Shown here piece after piece: positions 21,301-30,300 of a stretch of DNA of 64,000 nt. Position numbers and translations under genes: made by a program. The DNA lies in assembly GCA_013407085.1 (NCBI GenBank), contig JACCGJ010001650.1, positions 182,568 through 246,567 on the forward strand. Reading direction: 5' to 3'. Each line of letters starts with the position of its first letter. Position 1 is the stretch's first letter. The notes beneath the pieces are model-generated. The model did no database searches, was not told where the DNA came from, and saw nothing but the letters and a program-made list of their open reading frames with translations. Origin of the DNA: Atriophallophorus winterbourni (taxonomy: Eukaryota; Platyhelminthes; Trematoda; Plagiorchiida; Microphallidae).

Positions 21301-24300
21301 CCATACAGTAATACAGCCGAATTGTCGCTTTATAGATTCTACAGTTGAGTAACAGAAACAGTCCGTTCTGACCCCAGAGATGACCTAGGTTGCGGAATGC
21401 TACGGTCGCTTTAGAAATGCGTGTCGAGACCCCATCATCTAACGATGCAGAATTATCGATACAACCACCGAGATACGTAAAGCGATCTACAATTTCAAGC
21501 GCCTGATTGTCAACTAATAAAGTGCTATTTGATACGTCTATGTCATGCAGAAGAACACTGCACTTAGAGGGTGCAAAACGCATTCAAAATGCGGGCACAA
21601 TACTAGCTTGCCTGTTCAGTGTCGCCTGTGCATCTGCGTATGAGCCGAAGAGCAGAACTATATCATCAGCATACACCAAGTCGAGAAGCTTGCCGCCTGG
21701 CATTATGTGAACTCCGAAAGCTGGGGCACCATCGTTGCACAATTCCATGATGTCATCAATTACATAATTGAACAGAAACGGAGAAATCGGACATCCTTGT
21801 CGGACGCCACTAGTGGTGCGGAATTTAGGAGAGAGTTCGTTGTAAACCTTAACGCATCCGGATGTATGACCATAAAGTGCACGTAGTATGTTGACATACT
21901 TTTGTGGAACTCCTTTGCACAGCAAGTTGTTAAACAGGACATTTTGATCGACTGAATCAAATGCTTCTTTGAAGTCTAAAAAGATGGCTATTGTCGGCTG
22001 TCAATAGGTGTGACGCAATCCTAAGATCCGTCGAAGAGTAAAAATGTGGTCAACATAGCCTCTACCAGGCCGGAAGCCATGTTGCTGCTCTTGTAACTTT
22101 GATTCCTTATGCGATGTTAATCTTCGAAGGCATGTGGACGCTAATGATCTCGTAATGGAGTGAGACTTATCCAACGGCGATTAAAGCAGGAGCTTCGCAC
22201 ACCTTTTTTAAATATCGGTATGATACCCGATTCTCCCCAACTCTGGGGGACGGATTCTTACAACCACACTTTACGGAGGGGATCGCCTAATGTGCAGATT
22301 AGGACTTGGTCACATTCTTGGAACTATACATGCGGTATGTCATCGGGACCAGCGGCTTTGAATCGTCTCATAGATTCGATACATGCTTTAATTTTTTAAA
22401 TAATTAGAGGATCTACGCTAACAGCCCAAGGATCACACTGCTTCAGATGAGTGAATGATTCTGTTGCAGGCGATCAGCTGAATTGTTCTTCAAAATGGCC
22501 GGCCCAGCGTGAGAGGCGGTGATTCTTATTAGTGATGAGAGTACCGTCTATTTCAGCGATAGTCTCACTCACTCCTTTTTTTCGTAGGCCCCGTCGATCG
22601 AATAAATTGGAAGAGTTTTCGCACGTTACCCGCATTATTTGCTATTTCCATTTGTTCGATCTTATTTAGCCACCACTTTTCTCTGTCTAGTCTTAAGCTC
22701 CGTTTAAGTTCATTCCAGGACCATGAGGTATTTGGTGTTGCTGGTGAAGAATTTCTATAGAGCCCTGAGAAATCCAGTGGGACTTTTGGGTTGATTGTGT
22801 AATCTCACAGGCTGTTATTGCGGTGGCTCGCGTAATCACCGCTATTTTGTTCCACCTTTCATCGGCAGTTGCACACGGGGAAACTGGGAGTGAGTTACTC
22901 AAGGTGGTCCTATGAATTTCTTGACCTGCAGGCGGAGAGAATTTTTTGACCGCAATGCAGTTCCCGTTCGAAGGATTCGGACCGGAAAACTTTAACGAGA
23001 ACCTACATCGCACAAGAGCATGATCTGAATCCATATAGGTATTCCAAAAGGAGCGGCAGTCGTCAGTGCAACCTCTCCGGCGGGTACTTACGACGATATG
23101 CTCGATTTGGGCCGAAGGTTGGCTTCCATCCGGCGAGCGCCATGTGGCACATTGACATGTTTTATGGCGAAAGGAAGTGCTGCTAATGAATAATCGAGAT
23201 TGTGCACAGAATTGTATAAACCGTTCACCATTATCTGTGCGTTGGCCTTCAAGACCAAACATGCCACCTAATTGTGATTCAGATGTATCCAAGCGACCCA
23301 GTATGACATGCTTATCTCCAACTAAGAGGCGTTCTTCTCGTCGTTGGAATTGGTGTTGCACAATAAACAAGCATCTCTGATTAAACGATTTTGAGTTTGG
23401 TCTAATATTAGTAGCTAGTCTTACTACGCACATCCTGCTATTGCAAGGAATCCAAGTGATTAGTCAGGATTCGGCCCGTGAATTTAGCACTATACCAACA
23501 CCCGCCTGTCCTGAGACGGCAGCTACAGAATCAGCAGAGCAGCGCGAAAAGTAGCGAATTGAAAGGTTTGGGGTAGTAATTTCAGTAATTATAGACGGAT
23601 CATATGCGCGCGTTGCCGATAAACAGCAAACATCAATAGTTAGACTATCTAAGGTATGAGTAAATGCAGCTTGCTGGCCTATCTGTCTGAGAGTTCTGAC
23701 ATTCATGGCTCCGATGTGAACAGAGTTCCGTGGTTTCAGAAATTCGCAAACAGAAAATGTTCTAACATGTTCGGCGAGGTCTTTTCGGAGGCTGGGATTG
23801 ACAGGCGAAGAGTTGTTAATTGTGGATGGAGGAGGGGAAGGGTCAGAAACCGTTTGAAGAGTAGGGCCAGCAGTAGCTTGTTTTCGCTTACCCGCCACGC
23901 TGTACGCAGCAGGTAAGGCGACCCTGTTTATCGTGCGCGACGGCCGATGCACTATGAAGTTGGGTTTTTTGGTTATAGTCATGGTCGTATGCGGGCTGGG
24001 ATACTGCCAGGTCACCCATGCCTAGACAGGAGAACAATTAGGGTTCTAGACCAAAGCCTTTGGCTAAAAAGCCTGACCCACAAGGCAGCGGGTTAGGTTG
24101 AGACCGTGTTCGTCTGACCTCTATCCATTGACCTTCATGGTATGAGTGACTCTGAAGGTGCTCGGAGTCTTGATCCAATCAAAGTGCCGCATAGTCAGAG
24201 ATTGTGTGGGCTGAGATATTGCCAGGCTGCCCAGGCCTAGACGGATATAAGGTAATATGATCATATACAAACTGTTCATACTCTGTAATGTCAAACCTTT

Positions 24301-27300
24301 GAGTTGCTGTAGAGATTCGTGTGCTTCTTAATTCTGTCATTTTGTTTGTTTTCTCTTCCATTTTATTAGAACCCAATCCCAACCTACTGTTATGGAATTG
24401 TGTTCTCACTGTGTGGTTACTTTGGCCTTCATTTTGTTCTGTGTATGGTACAATCTCACGGAGCTTTGACTGCGGTGACCGGTAGGTCGGAATAGATTCA
24501 GTGTTCTCACGGATCGTTTTGCTTACTGTTTTTATTTTACCACATGTAAACTAAATTTATGCTTTGGGTGTGGATTTTACATACGGCAACGCTCATTAAT
24601 CTCATTCCAATCCGCTGTTTACTAGAGCAATGTCTTATTGACGATTTGCTTTCACGTGTTTCTGACACGTTACAGTACATTGATGACTAAAGTTATCCGC
24701 TGAGCCATTGAGATGCGATATCGATTTTTTCATCGACTCAACTCGATTGGCGCACAACCACGGCATGGAAAAAACGCCCAACGGCATAGAGAGCAAACAA
24801 TCTAACTAATAATCTTCCTCCATTAGACGGAGTCAGTCTTCTTAGCTAGGATCATCTTGATGAGATTTAGCGGGGCGATAGTTACTACTAAGGATTTGTT
24901 TCAGAACTCTTTCCACTTTTGACGTAGGCGTCTTGTCAGGTGTGTTTAAGTGAAATGTTTCGCTTGCTGTGTGAGTGCTGAAGAAAACATACTATCGCGC
25001 TTGACAAAGAAAGCTGTCATGCTAACGTCACTTCACCCTTCACACAAATAATGTTTGCTGTTAGTCAACATCGTGCACACTTCAGCCCACTTTCTGTGCG
25101 CTTTTTTAATACACACGCTTTACTTCTTAATTTCTCTTTCCCATTTTCTGTGTGTGCATAATGATGTGGTGATTGTGTTGCAGTCGAGCATCCGTATGCT
25201 ATATGTTTTTGAGGAGTTACGCATCTTTGTTTGTTTGTTAAAGTGGTCGCGCTGCATGACAATAATCATTATCACTCTGGATACAAGTATGGGGAGCAAG
25301 CTGGTGTACCTTCTAGCTTGAGTGTTCTCCCCATTTCTCAGTACACAAACATTTTCTATCTACCCCAGTGATTTAATAGTGTATTGGATGTCGTCACGGA
25401 TGCTGCTAACTTGCTGTTTATCAGTTTAAACATAGGTATGAATGCTTTTGTATACGCAGTAGGCATAATTTTCAGCCAGGTCATTGTTCACGCGTGGCTC
25501 TTAATAAATTGAGTTCCTGCGAATGTGAAACTTGTCCAGCTAACGAATTAAAAATGATTCCGTGCATTTATTCAGCTTTTAAAATTCACTGGGGAGGTCC
25601 TGCTCTAATACGCAATTGTAAAACTGGAAGTGAACGCTTTGTTTTGGCACCGAAAACTTGCCGCTTTGTTGTCAATTTGTCTCTACCCGCATTGAGTGTT
25701 CAACTAATCAGATTTATTGTCTGTTGTAATTGCGTCGTTATGCAAGCTTCATCGATTGTCTGGTGATTGTACTCCGCTGTGTCCTTACTTTCAACTTTCT
25801 ATTGATCGTTATCGTATTTCGTTATGTGGCTATAGTTTTTCTCAGCATTCCGCTGTTCGAGATTTAATGTCGTTCCCTACTGTTCTGGGGTTATCCTGTT
25901 CTCAATTTCGAATATCAGTGTTTTCGTTCTCACCTCCCGTAGTTTTACCTTATCGGTTTGCTTGACAACCGGAACTCCGGTCGTGTGTGACAGTAGCACG
26001 GAACGTACAGCGGCAACTGCTGGTTTACAATTTATTTCCACACAAGCTGTTCCGGGTAATCAGTGCGACTAGATCTCACGTTGTCATTTCCAACTTGGGA
26101 GCGCTTCATCCGTCGCACAAACTTAGGCATCCTACTCGATGGTGCGTTAGTCACCTGAAAGGTGTTTACAATGTACTGCTTACTAGGATTCACAAGTGAC
26201 GGTGGTGATAACAAGGGCTTGACCACCTCAATCTTCGTTCCATCTTTGCACCAACATTAACCTGTTTGCTTCTTCAACCATTTCCCGTCAGATATTGACC
26301 TAGCCTGTACTTATTTCACTGTTGTGCTGCCGGCTCCATGGGTCAGTTGTTCTTTGTCAACTGAAGTTCGTACTTTAAAACTCGGCACTGTTTTCAAACT
26401 TACTTGAACATACCTAATGCCAATATCGCAAACTTGATGGAAGAGCGTGGCCGTCTGTTGTTAACTCATGTGCCTCTTTTGTTCGCTTGTCTCTAATGTA
26501 TTTGTCTCATTCTGTTTCAGTTACCACATTTCGAAAAGCCGTATCGATGATGTTGTCTTTCATGTTGTTTGAGAAGAGCTTCTCTTTCGCGTACGTTCTT
26601 TCTCGTTGGTTTCAATTGAACGCTTACATTTCTACATAATTCTTTTTTTAATATTTTGATGATTTTGCTCTGTATAATATATTTGGCTGTTGTGATAGCC
26701 TGGTGTGTTATTGCTGTCACTTGCTCTCTTTTCTCGATAAGTGTCTCATCAAGCAGTTCGATTAAGCATTTTAATATTTTATGATGTTCTAGCTTGCTTC
26801 GTTTGGCTACATAAACATAAAGGTGATCGCGTCTGTTATGCCATTAACTTACGACCTATGAAGGACGAAAATTTAAGTGTGACCTTGAGAGGTTATTCTA
26901 CTTCCCTTAATGCTATCATGACTTGCTACAGCAAGAATGCCTACTCGCATCCCATACGTTTCAGAGTGAGCGAGATTATTGTTCTGAAGATCACTGAAGC
27001 CAATCTTGTTATTCGCCTAGTGTTGGCAAACAACTGGAAACCGGTAGAGTGATGCCAGTCCTACAGATGTGAGCAATTTAACTGACATTCGCGCAGCCAA
27101 AACTGCCGTTGAGCTGAGGTATACGATGGGGAAATGAGTTTTATGCAAATAACTGGTTATTCGGAGCACATTTCGCTTAATTGATGAGTTGCCAAATGTT
27201 TTCGCAAGCCATTAGTCTGATCAAAGTCCCTCGAATGATGCTTCATAGTTATTTTCATTGAACCATGGGACTCGATTCATGTCATTGGAAACAAGATAAT

Positions 27301-30300
27301 GAAGCTGCATCGCATACGACACATGCCCTAATACCTGTTTCGCTGAAACAATAGTCCGAAAAGGGGCATAATGGTACAGTGGATATGGCGTTTACCGTGC
27401 AATCGAATAGTCTACGTTCCAATCCCACCCGGTTGCCCATTTGTTGAAATGTGCTTAACTCAAAACCTCATCATGTCTGGTTGTAAACTTGACAGTCTTA
27501 TCGTTTCGTGCTAAAGAAACCGGAAATAAGGTACGGCCCCATCAGCCGATCGCCTGATAAATAATAAAAATTTAGTCTGACGAGCATAAAGCTGTGGATG
27601 TATGGACCAGTTCTCATTTCTTGTTGTCTTCTCTTATTATGTTGAGAGTTCCTAAACTCCTACCCAATTGTGCTGCCTTCAACTGATCTCCACGACTCGA
27701 TCAGCTTTTGTTACCTCTTTTGCCATTTATGCTGGTACAACTTATTTCACATCATCCGCGTGAGATCGTTCGTCGTTTTTAACCCCGTCCGTTCGAGTTG
27801 CTTGATTTCTTCGTGTCAGATCTCAAATATGGTTATAATTTTAATCGTTTGACTGTCAGTGTACAATAACATCTGCAATGTCGGCCAACTAGCTGGGCGC
27901 AAATCGATACTAGCCAGCTCATTCAGACCCCGGCGAAATTTCCGATGCCGTAGCAATACAGACACATCGCGCTGCACCCGTAATCTTAGTCAGCGTGGCA
28001 GCTTTGATCTAGATTTATGATGCCGCTTGAGAAATTGATTGTGCTGTCATCACGCATATCGTTGTGCGCTTGCCACGTTTCTCTCATTGGTCATCAGTTC
28101 GATCCTTGGTAGACTCATTGGAACATGCCATGAAATTAGTCTGTTCGTTGTATTGTGGATGCCAGTGAAGTTTGATTTTCCTTGGTTTCGTGCAATTGTT
28201 TAACCACCCAAGTAACCGACAGAAAGGATTGCGAATTTGTTTATTCTACTTGAAAACGTCGCCGTGTAAATCTAGTTGCTGTTCTATGGAGACGATTGCT
28301 GTCTCGTCCGGTTATCAGGCTAACTTCATAAGAAACTCGTAGGATTTGAGTTCCAAAGACCGAACTATCGTGTCTGTTGAAGTTTAGCCTATTTCGTGGG
28401 GATCTTCCTGCATCACTCAGCGTTCTCGCTCACCACACATTGTTCATCCCAGTTATTTAAATCACTATCTGCCGTTCATGTCACGAAGATACGAGATTAC
28501 CGTTTAGTACCGAATGATAATTGTTCATGTTTCCTGGACAAGCTCTTCAAACGTTTATTGAATCATTGACAGGCATGATCCCTTCGTCAAAGGATCTTAG
28601 TCTTCGGCGTTCTCCTTTATCACAGAATATTTGTGGATGAGCATAGAGTCACGGGAAACTTTCCAGCATCGTGAAAGCAAAAACCAAGTGTGCTATAGAG
28701 AAACTTATTTTCTGGTCATACCGTCATGAATGATCGCTATTAAGCATCGCTTGAACTAACTATTTACCCTAGTGATGTCTAATTTAATATTTGGCGTCCT
28801 TCACAGTCGGACTCATATCCGGTTTTCATGCGATACCCACATACTTCCTTAATTTACAATAAATTTCCTCAGTAGTACGTCGCCATCTTGAAGGATTTAA
28901 AAGCTCAATTGCTAATACATATGCGAGACAAATCTGCTCGGTTTTCTTATTCTTGTCTAATTTCACTATCAATTGTATCTTTCGGCGTTCTAAATAATTT
29001 CGTTATGAGTGGTATTGAATTTCTCCCAAATGCTATAGGCTTGGATTACATCTATGCTTTTCCATTACTGTCCAAACCTTACATCATTGGGGCAATATTT
29101 TTCTGTCTTGTAAGTGTGAAATGATGAATCAGAACTCATTAGGTGATTTATCAACTACCTGGGAAGCTAGTTGGTCTCTAGTGTGGTGCAGAAGAGGAAT
29201 TCGCTTGCAGCATTACTGAAGACAGACTTGCATGTTCCAAGTTTATTGGGCCCTGAACTCGAAAGTTCCCAAACATTTTTCTATGGCACACAGACAGTCT
29301 TGGTTGCATCGAAATCCGGTTTTGAACAATACGACACCGTGGTTGAAACACACACACAAAAGTCAAGTGATCACTAAATTAGCTGACGATCAGTCCTCGG
29401 CAAAATTAAGGAGATTGGTGGCAACTAGGCCATAGTAAGTCCTACAATGCTATGTAATGTTGTAAAAGAGTCGGGTCAAATTGGGCCAAATCACTTTCCC
29501 TGTTCTAACATCTTTCACGTTGTCTGCACATGCTTCAAGCCGCCCGATCGTACATTAATCATCACGTCACCTCCCAATTCATCACTGAGATCAACAAGTC
29601 TTAACGCTAATCGCGTTCACTTACGAATCCCGCAACTCAAAAAGACGCCAATTGGTCAAACATGTTTATTGCGCACATGACGAAGAATAAAATACACGCC
29701 TATTTTATACAGGCAAATCACGTAACACTCACCTGAAACATGTTTGGCTCGGTTGTCACTTCGATCTGATTTGTCAATCGATTTCGCGCCAATTAGTTGT
29801 TTTCCGCCCCTCGCCACGTGGAGCTTTTTTGACCGAAAGCTATTCGCTATTCACACTCATCGCTGATGCACTTCACGCCTATAACGTAAAATTAATACGA
29901 GTGGAGTTGCATGCACGTGCTGCATTTTCTCTCATCGGGTTCCTGTTTACTTCACGTTAGCAGGTGTCGGTTTTATTTTGTGTAGAGTCCTTTCAACAAT
30001 GCAGCTTGTTCGATTACCCAGAGATGCGAAAGAACACGACAAGTGTGTAGCACAAATTGCTATGTTATTTATTGTGTATTAAGTCCCGAGCATGCGCCGG
30101 AATTTGTTGGTCAGTGGGAACCAGATCTAAGTGTTTGTCAAATGGACTAATCAACTTGAGGTGCATTGATGTAATATCAGTTAGGCAAATCAGTCGTGTG
30201 AGTGACCTAACAAACGGTTTGTTCGATTGGCGCGTTTATATTTTACATACCATCAATCCTTCTTTCTCAACAGTCTCATTGCAATCAATTTCCGTCGTTT

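Larger units (their letters stand above)
20720..24110 (-). mobile_element. RTE-like LINE, near full length, decayed (about 3.4 kb)
   Basis: Read on the minus strand: an N-terminal region, endonuclease (24015-22693), linker and RT (22690-21210), and a C-terminal RWLRWLGHVLRMPDHRLPK segment at about 21120-21060, then a 3' region to about 20720 that matches 33585-33850. The frame is broken at many places. It fills much of SLC35B3 intron 6 in antisense orientation. Confidence 0.85.

Noticed and set aside
25055..25965. Several 80-90 codon frames in SLC35B3 intron 7
   Set aside because: They lie wholly in an intron, overlap on both strands and resemble no family.
27364..27438. Functional tRNA gene
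   Set aside because: T-arm and anticodon arm do not pair and no clear anticodon loop can be drawn.
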